Assembly (NCBI GenBank): GCA_921293015.1 | Contig: OV121081.1 | Coordinates: 55,143,877 to 55,207,876 of the forward strand | From: Phorcus lineatus | Lineage: Eukaryota > Mollusca > Gastropoda > Trochida > Trochidae | Length of the DNA stretch: 64,000 bases | Direction of reading: 5' to 3' | Part shown: positions 12,081 through 24,113 of the stretch, piece by piece | Layout: every line of letters begins with the position of its first letter | Position numbering within the stretch: the first letter of the stretch is position 1 | Translations under genes and position numbers: made by a program | Notes under the pieces: generated by a model | What the model was told of the DNA's origin: nothing | Databases searched by the model: none | The model's input: only the letters and a program-made list of their open reading frames with translations

Positions 12081-13832
12081 TCAAATTAACCTCGGTTCCC
12101 TATTTTTAAGCCACTTCCACTTCTGTCTGTCCGAGCCATCACATGACTGTTGAACAAGGACACTAGCCTCGCCGTCAACACCAATGCAGAGTCCTGTTAG
12201 AACATTCCTGATAAACTGACCATCAAATGACCAAGCCTGCATCCCTCTCTGACCATGGCATTTGAACAACCGCACCTCATGGCCATGATAACTGTCAAGG
12301 CAATGATCATGGTTTCGCACTTCATAAAAATCGGACATGTCCCATAGTTGGTTGCCTCTTAAACCATGACATCTAAAGATAGACGCTTTCTCATACTCGG
12401 ATCCCGTGTCCATACACTTGTTTGGAAAGAGGACACTCCTGATCTCTCCAGTGTAAACCCCGTCTTCACGGATGAACATTTCAGGGTATACGTTATCAAG
12501 GTACCACTTGAAGTTATTGCACTTGAGTCCCTCTCGTAGCTTCCTACGTTCAGATAGATCCCCTAAATGAACCTGTTTTCCGTTCCAGTTGGTAACGAAC
12601 ACCTTGTATTCATCAAGCCACACGTTAGCAACACGGCCAACGTTTCGAGGATAGATGTATGAAAAGTTGAGGTTACCGTGATGGTAGTTTGCATGAGACC
12701 GATAAACATGACCTACGTGAGAGCAAGGTATAATCTCCATACTTCCTCCACAGGTCCAAGCTTTGACAGACAGCTCTGAATTTTCTCCACCCCAAATCAG
12801 TAGTTCCGGATCATACTTGCCCAGCTTCACAAACCAGTCTCGGTTCACTGTGAAGAGCCCACCCGCCATTGCCGGAGACAGAATCGGATCAGTTGGAGAC
12901 TTTCGACGTTTCTGTTCACGCTCTGGTATATATATCCAGTCAAATCCAAGACTTGGAAACTTCAAAACTGCCACGTGTGCAGGCACAGTGCTCAATATTT
13001 GAAAATTCTGCATGTCGATAACCTCAATTACAGGCATTGGGATAATCTTAGGATCATGAGCAACTCTCTCCAGCAATGGTTCAAGCCAGCGTTCAAAACA
13101 CTCACAATGACTATCCAGGAAAGTGACTGTGGCTGCAGTTGCTGCATCAAAGCCGATGATCCTTGCTTTCGTCAAGCCTACCCGTTCACGGGACCGTAAG
13201 ATCTTCACCTTAGGATATCTAGATAGATACGTCTCCAATGGTTTGCCAAGATAGTCTTTAGTTGAACAATCGTCCACAAGAATTACCTCCTTCAGCAAAC
13301 TCTCAGGAGAGTTATCTAAAACGCTGTGTACAGTACGAAGCAGTGTCGTCCAGGTCTCGTTCATGAAGATGATTACGACGCTGGTTTGTGGCAGTTGTGA
13401 CACATTGTAGCTGATATGTTCACATTCTCGTATTCGGATTCGGGGAGGACGTCTGTGAAGCGATATGAGATTGCTAACGTAGTTGTGGTATCCATTTTCC
13501 TTCTTACTTTTGTCATATTTGATACGTTCCTCTTCAGGCAAACGAGAGCTGTCGATAGGAACAGGGGCTCCAAACTCACCAGGGTTTGTAAGGTTGAAAA
13601 GTCCTTTTACTAAACTAACATTCGGCATATCCGGAATGAAAACCCGAAATGAATGTGGTTCTTCTTTATCCATGTTTTCTAAACTTTCATCGGGTAGTTT
13701 TGAAGAAATAAATGCATAGAATAAAACAATGATTATCAAAAATGTGTAACCAATTCTGTAGAGCTTTCTGTTTAAGCGAAACTTTCTCAAACACCTTAAC
13801 AGCATGATGGATTTGTGTATAACGAAGCGCAT
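12081..13832 (-). CDS. Polypeptide N-acetylgalactosaminyltransferase, copy A (intronless)
   Basis: Predicted Golgi type II membrane enzyme that transfers GalNAc from UDP-GalNAc to Ser/Thr, the first step of mucin-type O-glycosylation. From the ATG at 13832 it is 583 residues. It has a short basic cytoplasmic tail, a hydrophobic anchor at about 28-44, and a stem. The GT-A catalytic domain (about 150-380) carries [13 protein letters not shown] at 240-244 (the DxH metal site), and the Gal/GalNAc-T motif [14 protein letters not shown] with WGGENSELS at 347-355. A ricin-type lectin domain (about 460-576) has QLW, QAW and QKW motifs. The shared Met at 13805 (574 residues) is the likelier start, because homology to the partner at 18326 begins there. 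There are no introns and no stops. The length is normal for the family and the protein is probably active. The orthologue class cannot be assigned. Confidence 0.95.
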   Translation of the reverse strand: MRFVIHKSIMLLRCLRKFRLNRKLYRIGYTFLIIIVLFYAFISSKLPDESLENMDKEEPHSFRVFIPDMPNVSLVKGLFNLTNPGEFGAPVPIDSSRLPEEERIKYDKSKKENGYHNYVSNLISLHRRPPRIRIRECEHISYNVSQLPQTSVVIIFMNETWTTLLRTVHSVLDNSPESLLKEVILVDDCSTKDYLGKPLETYLSRYPKVKILRSRERVGLTKARIIGFDAATAATVTFLDSHCECFERWLEPLLERVAHDPKIIPMPVIEVIDMQNFQILSTVPAHVAVLKFPSLGFDWIYIPEREQKRRKSPTDPILSPAMAGGLFTVNRDWFVKLGKYDPELLIWGGENSELSVKAWTCGGSMEIIPCSHVGHVYRSHANYHHGNLNFSYIYPRNVGRVANVWLDEYKVFVTNWNGKQVHLGDLSERRKLREGLKCNNFKWYLDNVYPEMFIREDGVYTGEIRSVLFPNKCMDTGSEYEKASIFRCHGLRGNQLWDMSDFYEVRNHDHCLDSYHGHEVRLFKCHGQRGMQAWSFDGQFIRNVLTGLCIGVDGEASVLVQQSCDGSDRQKWKWLKNREPRLI

Positions 13833-14909
13833 CAGATATTGTGTTTATAAATTAAACACTCAGAGTCAATACTTCAAAAACATCTGTCGTGGGGCAAGTG
13901 CAAATCAATGAACATGCTTATCAATTTATAATAACTATGTTGAAAATCCATTTTTCAAGTCTGATTTACAACAAGTGTTTTAAATAATCGGTTTGCTTTG
14001 CAGTGCTCTTCTCATGACGTGTCTCATGCCAGTCGTAAATTTAGATTCGGCTTTGGAATGAAACGATTACTCAATACAAAATAGGAAACACAAAAGGTCC
14101 CTGATTTATAGCATTCATATGTTGAGACCATATTCCTAAGCTGACCAGGACATGTCGTATTTGTATAATGTTGTAACAACTAACGCTGGTAATAATCGGA
14201 TGCTTTGTGGTACTGGGTCGTTTTGGGTGTACCGATTTCCCTATGCCAGTATTGAATCAAGTCATTGATAGATTCAGGTTTGCACCTCACACCATGCCCA
14301 AACCGAATCTGTTTCCCAAATGAATAAATTGGGGGGAAATCTTATTTTTTCCGACGGTAAACAATATTAGAAACTGATTTCTGCCTCCCCGTTAAAAATG
14401 AACCGCTGATTCATCGTTGAACCAAATTTTAACTTAGTTTCTAAGTTTAAAGCTTTCACATTAATAATACCACTGCAAGCGATTGTACAGTTTGACGTCA
14501 CCTAAGAGGGGCGTTCACTGGCTGTGTTGGTAATGCTGGATGCAGCGATCTGCGGCTTGGGCGGCTACTTTTGGACACTAACATCTAGGTCTTTTCTTGG
14601 CGAAATTATTCCGAAGGAACTGTCACAAAAGAAAAAATATTATGCTCTCACGAATAATCAAATGTCGAGCAACTTTAGACTGCGACTCTGTTGCCTTATC
14701 TTTGCAATATTTCTGTAAACAATGACTAATGACAATGACTGTCATACAAGCGTGGATTGCAGTATGTGGCAACATATTGCGAAACATTCAAATTGTTTAA
14801 AGTCAAGCACAACTGATTTTTTCAAATATTTTTATCAACAAAAGTGCACAAGTAAAAAAGATTTAGCTGCAACAGTTCAAATAAATATTTCATCGTTCAA
14901 ATATAGTGG

Positions 14910-15445
14910 TGTAACGATTCATCGATAGTATCGATGTTTGCATCGTCTACTACGCGATACGAGTGCATCGATACAAAACATGTTTAGACAATATATCAGG
15001 ATATTTATATCGCGAGGGTCCATGATACATCGATGTATCGCCTTAAAGAGACAATATATCCTGATACTGTTAACATAATTCGTTTCAAACAAATAACTAT
15101 AAAAGCTAAAAAGGTGTTTATTCTATTTCAGAGATAACAGTGATTAGAACAGAAACAGACACAGAAAATATATGGTATTTAATATTTAATTTCACAGTCT
15201 CTCCAATTTTGTGATTTCCCTTCATGTAATATCTAAGACAGGTTGGTATCTAAATATAACATTACTGTTCTATGTCCTATCTTTAGTTCTTTCATAAACT
15301 GTAGAGAATCGGGATACGTATTGTATCGCAACCACTGTATCGTGATGATAATCGTCTCGCAGGTTCCTTGGCAATAATTCCATAATATATTGTCTCGCTC
15401 ATTAAAACTAGAATCGGGATATATCATCTCGCCACTAAGGCTATG
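14910..15445. repeat. Possible hAT-like element remnant
   Basis: It begins AGTGGTGTAACGATTCATCG, a form seen at ends of hAT-related repeats, then has many CATCGAT/ATCGATG and TATCG motifs, and ends near TCTCGCCACTA. I could not find matching 8-bp target duplications, so the type is uncertain. Confidence 0.3.
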
Positions 15446-15899
15446 ATACCCAGGCTTCGAATAGTGTTTTCATCTCCTCCAATACTTACATACAAATGCT
15501 TCAGTTGCGGGGAAAACAGTTATTCTTATCATTATTTGTATAAGCTGATAATAACGGAAACGGCTCTTACGTTAATAGACAAATATACATTAGCAAACAT
15601 ACCAAACAAAAAATCGAATATACTCCCTTAACGTAGACAACAAAGATTGAATATTGTCAAAAATGGATATAGAATAAAGTAACTTAAAACTCATAATTTC
15701 GACTTTCTTTTTCTTATTGCGAGTTTATTTAACGTAAGAATTATGGTTGGTCTCATTATTACGAGTACAGTACTAGTTCTCGTGCTTAGATTTCTTTATA
15801 ACAATCAGGAGTTTTTAGCTATAAAATATCTATATCTAAATTACAAATATTAATTTAAGAAAGACGAGATTTTTCAAATAACTTACCTATCAGTAACAA

Positions 15900-16110
15900 C
15901 CTATGTATGTCTTTGTGTCTGCTGTAGGTGAGTTCTAAAATTACGTTTGAGTCATTGACGCGCGACACTGTTGGATTTTCAATCACAAATCAAGACTTTA
16001 ACCCGTTTATTGTTACTATACTAAGCATTAGGATTCTGGTCTCCTGAAACAATCACTACTTCTCGATAAAATAATACCATTTATTAAGTTTGACATATAC
16101 TATATGGGAT
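15900..16110 (+). repeat. Dispersed repeat, copy 1
   Basis: It shares a series of blocks with 61170-61400 in the same order: GTCTTTGTGTCTG, TGTTTGAGT-like, ACTATACTAA, ATCACTACTT and TTTGACATAT. The family is unknown to me. Confidence 0.55.
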
Positions 16111-16169
16111 ACAATGCTACTTCCGGTCCCAGGTCATCAGTTTCCAATGTTGTAATATGCAGTCGATAA

Positions 16170-16246
16170 AGCATCTTCCTACGCAAAGCTTAACTATTGC
16201 CAGTCTCGAACTGTCCAAGTTAACCCTTGCTGCCGAGATAAGACTT
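16170..16246 (+). repeat. Inverted repeat, left arm (pairs with 17975-18050)
   Basis: About 65-75 bp beginning CATCTTCCTACGCAAAGCTT match the reverse complement of 17975-18050 with a few differences. The right arm lies about 280 bp upstream of GalNAc-transferase copy B. Confidence 0.85.
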
Positions 16247-17974
16247 TTCTGGCTTGATACCAGCGCCCTCACTGGCGAGTTTTAAGTTCTCTCCAGTTAC
16301 CTCCCTTACTATGGCCAATCGGCGACGCCGTGTCATTTGCGATATAATCAAAAATGGCCGCGCCCATTGAAAGTGACCTGTTTGATCAGGTTACAAAGAA
16401 GTTGTCATTGCAAACCTTTCAAACAAGAAGATTCAGTTTATAAATGTATTGATGGACGGAAAAGATGTTTTTGTTGTTATTAGGACCGGTTTTGGTAAAT
16501 AAATAACATATGACTGCGCCCCTTATATTTTTCAAAGGGAAGTATGTAGGCCCATTTATCGTGGTCGTTACCATTAAATAATTGTATTTTATCATCAAAT
16601 AAGTACAGTTTACACATTGATTATTTTTTAATAGCTGAAAAATTATCCTGGAAAATATGTGAAAATCAAATTATAGGGGAGAAAATATTTTTAGACATAC
16701 AATGAATAGTATATATTGTCTATGCAATGTATATTAACAGAGGTGCCCTATTTTCAGGGCAATTATGATTTAATTGATAAAGTAATATCATTGAACGAAA
16801 CAAAGTAATATAATCATTAGAATAAATTTAATTTAATTTTAGTTGATATTAAGATTAGATAAAAGCATTTGTAAAACTACGAAACATATTCTGGTACAAT
16901 TACTACAAAAATGGACTGAACTTGTCTTAGTTTTACCGGGCACACCTTTTTAGTTGGTAAGCTTTGACACCATATCAAGAACATAACAATTGTCTATCTT
17001 TATCATGTGCACAAGTCTCATATTTTATCATCCAACTGTTCACAAACACACGTACAAGCCAAACGGGAAATATTTCACGGAGAGAATGATAATTTTATCA
17101 AAGCAAATACCAAGTACCAAAGTAATATTTTCAAAAATGAAAATGACCCAGTGAAATCAGTGAAAATGGAAGTAAATATAACAATTGTTTTACTTTTTTA
17201 ATTTTTTTATTGACGACATATTTAAATGGTACACGTCAACATACCTGGTTTTTGACTGTAAGAAGTAAAGTTAATTTTACATGTTTTTACCTAGAGCTCT
17301 TAACAATGATATGTAGTCTCTCGTAACCCGTTTTGGGTGGCATTTGTACTTTTATCTCAGTTGAATATTTAAAGCAAACATTGTAATCCATGTTGTACAA
17401 ATGGTGAGACTTTAATAAACTATATTGTATTGTATTGTATTGTATTGTAGTAAAGTTTGTTGAGAGTAACGTTTACTACCGCGATACAACGAGGTCGCAG
17501 GCTACTACATTTCAAGAGTTATGACATCGCGAGATGTTCAAATTTTATCGGTTAATTTATGTAAAATTTAATCAATGTTTTGGTTCAACGGGTATTCAAT
17601 AAAGTTTTTGCAAGCACAAAAGATAAAACAATTGTACGATGACAGGAAATAAAGTCTTGCCGGGCGTAGTGCATCGAGTCGGTGCTTCAAATCATGATCA
17701 ATTTTATCGAGCTTAATTAGTTTGCCGAAGCATGTTAAGAATAAATTCTTTGACAGGCCGCTGTCCGCTATAGGGTTGTAGAAAAATAATGACGCAAATT
17801 GACTATAGGCATAAATGAACTTGAATATATTGTTCATCGCTTTGGAGGCGGCACTTTCTCTTTACAAGTCTTTCAGTGGACGGACTGCGACATGGGCGCA
17901 GCCATATGTTTGTTCGAGTCCCCGGATGTAGCTTTTGCTAGGAGCTTTCTGACTGGACTAGCTAGAGAGCTAGC
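16247..17974. other. Right part of the GalNAc-transferase spacer
   Basis: AT-rich, with no gene recognised. It contains a LINE-type 3' tail at about 17330-17452. Confidence 0.45.
17330..17452 (+). mobile_element. LINE 3' end with (ATTGT)n tail
   Basis: A 3'-UTR-like stretch ends in TTTAATAAACTAT followed by about five ATTGT pentamers. This is how many CR1/L2-type LINEs terminate. No coding part is left. Confidence 0.5.
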
Positions 17975-18050
17975 ACAGGAAAGCCCATGTCGGCAGCAAG
18001 GATTAACTTGGACAGTCGAGACTGGCAATAGTTAAGCTTTGCGTAGGAAG
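17975..18050 (-). repeat. Inverted repeat, right arm (pairs with 16170-16246)
   Basis: Complementary partner of the arm at 16170. It may be a terminal repeat of a decayed element or part of the inverted duplication that produced the gene pair. Confidence 0.85.
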
Positions 18051-18325
18051 ATGTCGATAAAGAGAAATTCAAGAAACTGTTGAAAAATATGTCACCTATG
18101 GACCACCAAGAGTCGAAAATAACTTACCATTCAACCCAAGGAACCCATTTTACTCCCATTTCGAAGCCTCGATATCGATGCTATGACAGTAACCGAAATT
18201 TGCCTGTCCGTCCCTCACATCAGGTGGTTTGGTAATGTGAATCAGAGTCCTAAACCGCACAACCGAGACGAAAAATCACAGCTGTTCAGGAAATATTGAT
18301 TCTCTTTGACGATTGTAGTATTAAG

Positions 18326-20116
18326 ATGCATATTTTATTCAAAAGTTTATTATACTTAAAGCACATCATGATGTTAAGGTGTATGAGAAAGTTTCGCTCA
18401 AACCGAAGGCTCTTTAAAAAAAGCTGCACATTTTTAACAATCATTATTGCATTCTATGTACTGATTTCGTCAAAACTACCCGATGAAAGTTTAGAAAACA
18501 TGGATAAAGAAGAACCACATTCATTTCGGGTTTTCATTCCGGATATGCCGAATGTTAGTTTAGTAAAAGGACTTTTCAACCTTACAAACCCTGGTGATTT
18601 TGGAGCCCCTGTACCTATCGACAGCTCTCGTTTGCCTGAAGAGGAACGTATCAAATATGACGAGAGTAAAAAGGAAAATGGATACCACAACTACGTTAGC
18701 AATCTCATATCGCTTCACAGACGTCCTCCCCGAATCCGAATACGAGAATGTGAACACATCAGCTACAATGTGTCACAACTGCCACAAACCAGCGTCGTAA
18801 TCATCTTCATGAACGAGACCTGGACGACACTGCTTCGTACTGTACACAGCGTTTTAGATAACTCTCCTGAGAGTTTGCTGAAGGAGGTAATTCTTGTGGA
18901 CGATTGTTCAACTAAAGACTATCTTGGCAAACCATTGGAGACGTATCTATCTAGATATCCTAAGGTGAAGATCTTACGGTCCCGTGAACGGGTAGGCTTG
19001 ATGAAAGCAAGGATCATCGGCTTTGATGCAGCAACTGCAGCCACAGTCACCTTCATGGACAGTCACTGTGAGTGTTTTGAACGCTGGCTTGAACCTTTGC
19101 TGGAGAGAGTTGCTCATGATCCTAAGATTATCCCAATGCCTGTAATTGAGGTTATCGACATGCAGAATTTTCAAATATTGAGCACTTTACCTGCACACGT
19201 AGCAGTTTTGAAGTTTCCAAGTCTTGGATTTGACTGGATATATATACCAGAGCGTGAACAGAAACGTCGAAAGTCTCCAACTGATCCGATTCTGTCTCCG
19301 GCAATGGCGGGTGGGCTCTTCACAGTGAACCGAGACTGGTTTGTGAAGCTGGGCAAGTATGATCCGGAACTACTGATTTGGGGTGGAGAGAATTCAGAGC
19401 TGTCTGTCAAAGCTTGGACCTGTGGAGGAAGTATGGAGATTATACCTTGCTCTCACGTAGGTCATGTTTATCGGTCTCATGCAAACTACCATCACGGTAA
19501 CTTTAACTTTTCATACATCTATCCTCGAAACGTTGGCCGTGTTGCTAACGTGTGGCTTGATGAATACAAGGTGTTCGTTACCAACTGGAACGGAGAACAG
19601 GTTCCTTTGGGGGATCTATCTGAACGTAAGAAGATACGAGTAGGACTCAAATGCAATAACTTCAAGTGGTACCTTGATAACGTATACCCTGAAATGTTCA
19701 TCAAAGGAGACGGGGTGTACACTGGAGAGATCAGAAGTGTCCTGTTTCCCACCAAGTGTATGGACACGGGGTCGGAGTTTAAAAAAACGTCAATCTTTGA
19801 ATGTCATGGTTTAAGAGGCAACCAACTATGGGATCTGTCAGATTTGAATGAAGTGCGAAACTATGACCATTGTCTTGACAGTAATCATGGTTTTAAACTG
19901 AGGCTGTTTAAGTGTCATGGTCAGAGAGGGATGCAGGCTTGGACATTTGATGGTCAGTTTATCAGGAATATTCAAACTGGACTATGCATTGGTGTTGACG
20001 GCGAGTCTAGTATCCTTGTTCAACAGTCCTGTGATGGCTCGGACAGACAGAAGTGGAAGTGGCATAAAAATAGGGAACCGAGGTTAGTTAAGAGACTCTT
20101 TGCCAACTCTGAATGA
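18326..20116 (+). CDS. Polypeptide N-acetylgalactosaminyltransferase, copy B (intronless)
   Basis: Paralogue of the minus-strand gene at 12081-13832, with the same reaction and location: Golgi GalNAc transfer to Ser/Thr. The open frame reaches back past 18326, but the first ATG codons are at 18326 (596 residues) and 18368 (582 residues). Homology to copy A starts at 18368, so I favour that start. It has an N-terminal signal anchor, an intact [19 protein letters not shown] and WGGENSELS, and a C-terminal lectin domain with QLW, QAW and QKW. The last eight residues (KRLFANSE) extend beyond copy A because the sequences part at the stop codon. By my count, only about 6 of some 375 catalytic-region residues differ from copy A, against about 27 of 168 in the lectin part and 14 of 35 in the anchor. 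A candidate AATAAA lies at about 20542. Confidence 0.93.
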   Translation: MHILFKSLLYLKHIMMLRCMRKFRSNRRLFKKSCTFLTIIIAFYVLISSKLPDESLENMDKEEPHSFRVFIPDMPNVSLVKGLFNLTNPGDFGAPVPIDSSRLPEEERIKYDESKKENGYHNYVSNLISLHRRPPRIRIRECEHISYNVSQLPQTSVVIIFMNETWTTLLRTVHSVLDNSPESLLKEVILVDDCSTKDYLGKPLETYLSRYPKVKILRSRERVGLMKARIIGFDAATAATVTFMDSHCECFERWLEPLLERVAHDPKIIPMPVIEVIDMQNFQILSTLPAHVAVLKFPSLGFDWIYIPEREQKRRKSPTDPILSPAMAGGLFTVNRDWFVKLGKYDPELLIWGGENSELSVKAWTCGGSMEIIPCSHVGHVYRSHANYHHGNFNFSYIYPRNVGRVANVWLDEYKVFVTNWNGEQVPLGDLSERKKIRVGLKCNNFKWYLDNVYPEMFIKGDGVYTGEIRSVLFPTKCMDTGSEFKKTSIFECHGLRGNQLWDLSDLNEVRNYDHCLDSNHGFKLRLFKCHGQRGMQAWTFDGQFIRNIQTGLCIGVDGESSILVQQSCDGSDRQKWKWHKNREPRLVKRLFANSE

Positions 20117-22203
20117 AGGTATTATTAGTCCTTATATCTGTTACCTTCATTACAGTAGTCAAGTTTGCATTAGTTTTGATGTTTTATTAGTCTATGGTTA
20201 AGGATGTTTTATCACTATCTAACAACGTGATTTGATATTATCTGAAAAAAGCATTCAAATTACGATACCATATTTTGTCAGAAGTTAATAACATCATCTG
20301 AAGATGAAGTTTCAATCAGTTCAATAATAACAATGGATTATATAAGATGAAGTTGTTCTGATGACCCTATGAGTATTGATACCATGGTGTTTCTACATGC
20401 GTTTCTATAAGTAGGAGATATAACACGTTTCTTTCATTGCTTACATCAAGAGAGGAAAATAGACTACATGTATATACAAATACCAAATCATGGTTGCTTT
20501 CAATTAATTGTACACTCATTTCACTTTGCTGTATAAATGAAATAAATACCTTTTGGAACCAAGACCACCATAGTTATAATATTTATTTTGTTTTCGAAAC
20601 ATCTAACTTAAGTGTTAGTATTGAAATAAGTATGATTTATAAAATGACTATTTACACATATTACAGACGTTTTAAAGTTAAGCTTACATATTTTTTATGA
20701 TGAAACATGTAGCTATGTATAATACTACGAACATACTCATCCACATATTGTACGATATATAACCAAGTATTTAAACTATACCGAGCAAAAGAAACTTATC
20801 AGTTTATCAATTCTCTATTTTGAAAATGTAATAAGATCACATTCCAAGTTTTGACAATTTTTTAAATGAAACATGACTTGTGCAATATCACGTGACTGTG
20901 GTCACCTGACCATAGGTTGTCTTGTCGGTCTAAATATATCAATCAAGAGCACGAAGACTGTAGTAAGTACCATCAATTAACATCCCTGCGACTACCTTAG
21001 CACTAAGATGTCGCTGAAAATCTGGGCCCTGAGGTTGAATAGTTACTCGACTGCTCAATAAACAAATACTGACGTCTGATTAGCATACAACGTTTGAGCG
21101 TTATATATTGATTTTAAGGTCATGCGGCTTGTCATCGATTCAACAACTCTGAGACATTTTAGGAATTTTAGGATCAAACTACATGTACTCGCCCTGTACA
21201 TAAGCAAGCAAAACAACAGGCAGGCGACGTCATAAGTGTTAACGTTACGTCGTTTTCCATCGAAAAGGTGCATTTTGTAACTCGTTAACAAAACTTGATC
21301 TCGTTTCGTACTCATGTAAAAAATTTAAGTCATCGAACGATTCAAGTTTGTAGAAAATACTAAAAATAAACGTCTGAAATGTGCACACCCACTGACTGTG
21401 ATCGCAGAGTGAAAAACTTGCCATATCGTTTTTAAAGTTTTAATTTGTCGTCCAGTGTTTTAGGAAATGAAGGAATGATGTGTTTTGCCTCAACATCTAC
21501 AGGTGTTTCCTGTGGTTTTAGCACGCAGAAAATATTTAGAAATCAATAAATTGTACTTTTAACACGTTAAAGAGTGGCTCCCTCAAATGTCAAAAGCCAT
21601 ACTTAGTTAGATTTTGAAATCGTATTTAGTAACCATACATGTTCTTAAGAATCTCTCGATTAATTTTAAAACTTATTTTTTGTTATTAATTGTATAAAAA
21701 AGTGAAATATTTTAACACGTCAGTTGGTGCATAACAATTTCAGTTTGTGCATCACACGTTTCACCTACTGACCTCAGAGAGCACATCTCCAGTAACCTTC
21801 TGCTGTTTTCTGTTTGTTCCATGCCAACCTGTACCATGTTGGTAGTTCTCGTAGATCTCGTAGAAAGTACGACGAATTTCAATTCAACAAGGTACATGGA
21901 TCAATCTGATTTACCATTTTGGGTTTTCAACTTCTTTAGATTTATATTTTTGGCGATTTCCATGGAAACGTTGTTTAGAATTACGGTTCCGGAGCAGAAC
22001 TTTAAAACCTTTAAATCTAGCTCATTGTAACGTGTTACGTGGATCACTGTACGTGTGTAAATGTGCCTTTCGGTTTTCATCTTTTTTGGAATTTTATTTC
22101 GATTCTATTCAGAAGCAATGTCCAACGAAACTTGTCAGGCAATCATCTCGTGTAGGTAAGATTATCAAAGGTTAAGGTTATATCAATTTTAATCTACAAA
22201 ATA
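20117..22203. other. Downstream of GalNAc-transferase B, no gene recognised
   Basis: Likely 3' UTR up to a possible AATAAA near 20542, then AT-rich sequence with open frames under 90 codons and no motifs. Confidence 0.5.
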
Positions 22204-22768
22204 CAGCTGCATACCAAAAATGTGTTCACATACTTAGTGCAAATATCATTTCATTTGAAATGTCTTTGTGGCATCGTAGCATTGCGAAAAAGAAACGGAT
22301 GATTCTGGATTTTCATTACAGAAGTGAAGATCTATTGCACTTTGTCGCAGTCGTATTGGGTCAACATTTCGAAAACAGTAAATTTTATTTTTCTCTACAA
22401 AATCCTTTATAAGTGACCAACAGCTTTAAACAAAAGTCATGTTTGTTCGTTTGCATTAAGTAAACATGATTTCGTTGATTTTGTTCTAAGAGAGTCGAAA
22501 TGTAACATTCGAATCGAAATTAAAGGAAATCGAAATTTAAAAAATGTAACCCCTTTTCCCTATTCAACCATGCCAAAACTCTAAATTTTGCTTCAGAGAA
22601 TAAACAATTCAACAACAAGTAAAAGAATGGCCTTTTTACCTATTGTCAATGGGAGATCCCTTGTCAGTTCTGCTGAAATAATGTTATTGACGTTCAAACC
22701 AAACCTAAATTACATGATATTTGCACTAAGATACAGTAGTAAGTGAGAACACTTTTGATATGCAGCCG
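22204..22768. mobile_element. TA-flanked MITE with CAGCTGCAT termini
   Basis: The ends are inverted repeats starting CAGCTGCATA (left) and CGGCTGCATA (right, complement). Each is followed by an AAAA(A/G)TGT block and TTAGTGCAAATATCAT, and each is bounded by TA. The 565-bp interior has no gene. TA flanks suggest mobilisation by a Tc1/mariner-type transposase. Related ends occur at 45316 and 56224. Confidence 0.7.
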
Positions 22769-24113
22769 TATGAGCAACTCAAAATTCTAGGCTCGATAAT
22801 TGCCATAGTGCTATGTACATGTATTTTAATTTAAGAAGGCGGGGGCACAGACAAATGGTTCTATTTGTTTCTCTTTAACGTAGATTATCGAAGGACAATG
22901 ATAAGCACCAAACTAAGTTTAAGTTTGTTTAAGGCTCACGTGTTATCATTTTGAAGAGGAAATATAAGTAAAATTTACACAACATTTTGTAACCCTCGCG
23001 GGAATAGAAATATAATTATCAACTATGTAACATACGTAGTGAAAATCATTTCCTATATAAATACTCAATCCATATCCCGCAAAGACTGGTGAAATTGTTT
23101 TGTTGATGATATACATCCAGTAAAAGAGGGGGGAAAATTCATATTCCGTTTTGTAACACCTTGTGCATTGCAATGTAATATTGATAATGTGTTCAATATT
23201 TAGTTTTGCGATCTTGATATTTTGATATCATGATTATTATTTATGATTGATGATATTGACTTGCAATTCCGGTTAATTTCTAGTGTTCAAAGCCGACCAG
23301 GAGAGAAGGTTTCTTTTCAAGTTTCAAATTAAAAAATCGTGAGCATGAGCGGATAAGGATTGAGCGTTACCAACATTCTCTTCATCTGTTTGTGTCTGCC
23401 CGTTGTAATGTGATGCTGCTGTGAATAATCAAGTAACCCGAACCGAAGAAATAAAAAAATAACGACGAGTAAAGATATACTTACTGACGCAATAAAATAG
23501 CAACATGTCTTCAAAAATAGAACTGTAAAGACCCCCGTTATGTATAAACTACGACAAAGTTTAATGTACGTGAGTTGAATGGACGAAGAATAAAATAACT
23601 TTTAACTCATAACCAGTTGTTTTTTTAATTTTGCGAGTTTATTTAAAGATCGACTGAAATGACCCATGGCAACTTTCGTGATTCATAAAATACGTATTCT
23701 AATTTGCCAGTAACTTGAGTTTAAATTTTCGAAATCGGCCTATAAACAACCTTAATACGGCTTTTTCCAATCACCAGCTAATTAGCACCAGTGAACAGAA
23801 CTGAACTGGCCCGTGGTTACTGAGGCGTGTCCAGCCACGTGTACAGATAATTGGTACATAATGAAAACGTTATTGGTACAGGTTGTGGATGTTGAACATG
23901 GGGACAATAAAATAAGAGTATTAAGGAGGATGTACAATTACAATTTTATCATAAATTACTTATCAAATTATTTCTCAATAAACTAGCCTTATATAAATAT
24001 TTACCCAAGTTGCACAATATCTTTACATTATTACAACTAAAAAGTTGAATAAACTTTATTACTGATGAACATTTGTAATAATAAGGTTTGATATATAATA
24101 TTCTATAGTTGAT
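22769..24113. other. No gene recognised
   Basis: AT-rich sequence. A stretch near 23590-23650 (AACTCATAA then GCGAGTTTATTTAA) resembles 15690-15740, probably another dispersed repeat. The right end is the 3' UTR of the minus-strand LINE. Confidence 0.45.

Larger units (their letters stand above)
13833..16169. other. Left part of the spacer between the divergent GalNAc-transferases
   Basis: This is the upstream (promoter-side) region of copy A. A CATCGATA-rich patch at about 14910-15440 looks like a decayed transposon, and about 15900-16110 matches a repeat near 61.2 kb. Short open frames are not convincing. I see no TATA box or initiator that I would defend. Confidence 0.45.

Noticed and set aside
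12763-13719. Antisense open frames within GalNAc-transferase A, with mirror copies in B at 18454-19767
   Set aside because: They are shadows of the conserved coding strand; both copies show them because the DNA is duplicated.
14910-15445. Confident hAT transposon call
   Set aside because: Only one end looks hAT-like and no 8-bp target duplication was found; kept as a low-confidence repeat.
17799-18035. 78-codon open frame upstream of GalNAc-transferase B
   Set aside because: It overlaps the inverted repeat and has no domain or partner upstream of copy A.
18296-18325. Upstream extension of GalNAc-transferase B
   Set aside because: The frame is open but starts at TTG, not ATG, and is not shared with copy A.
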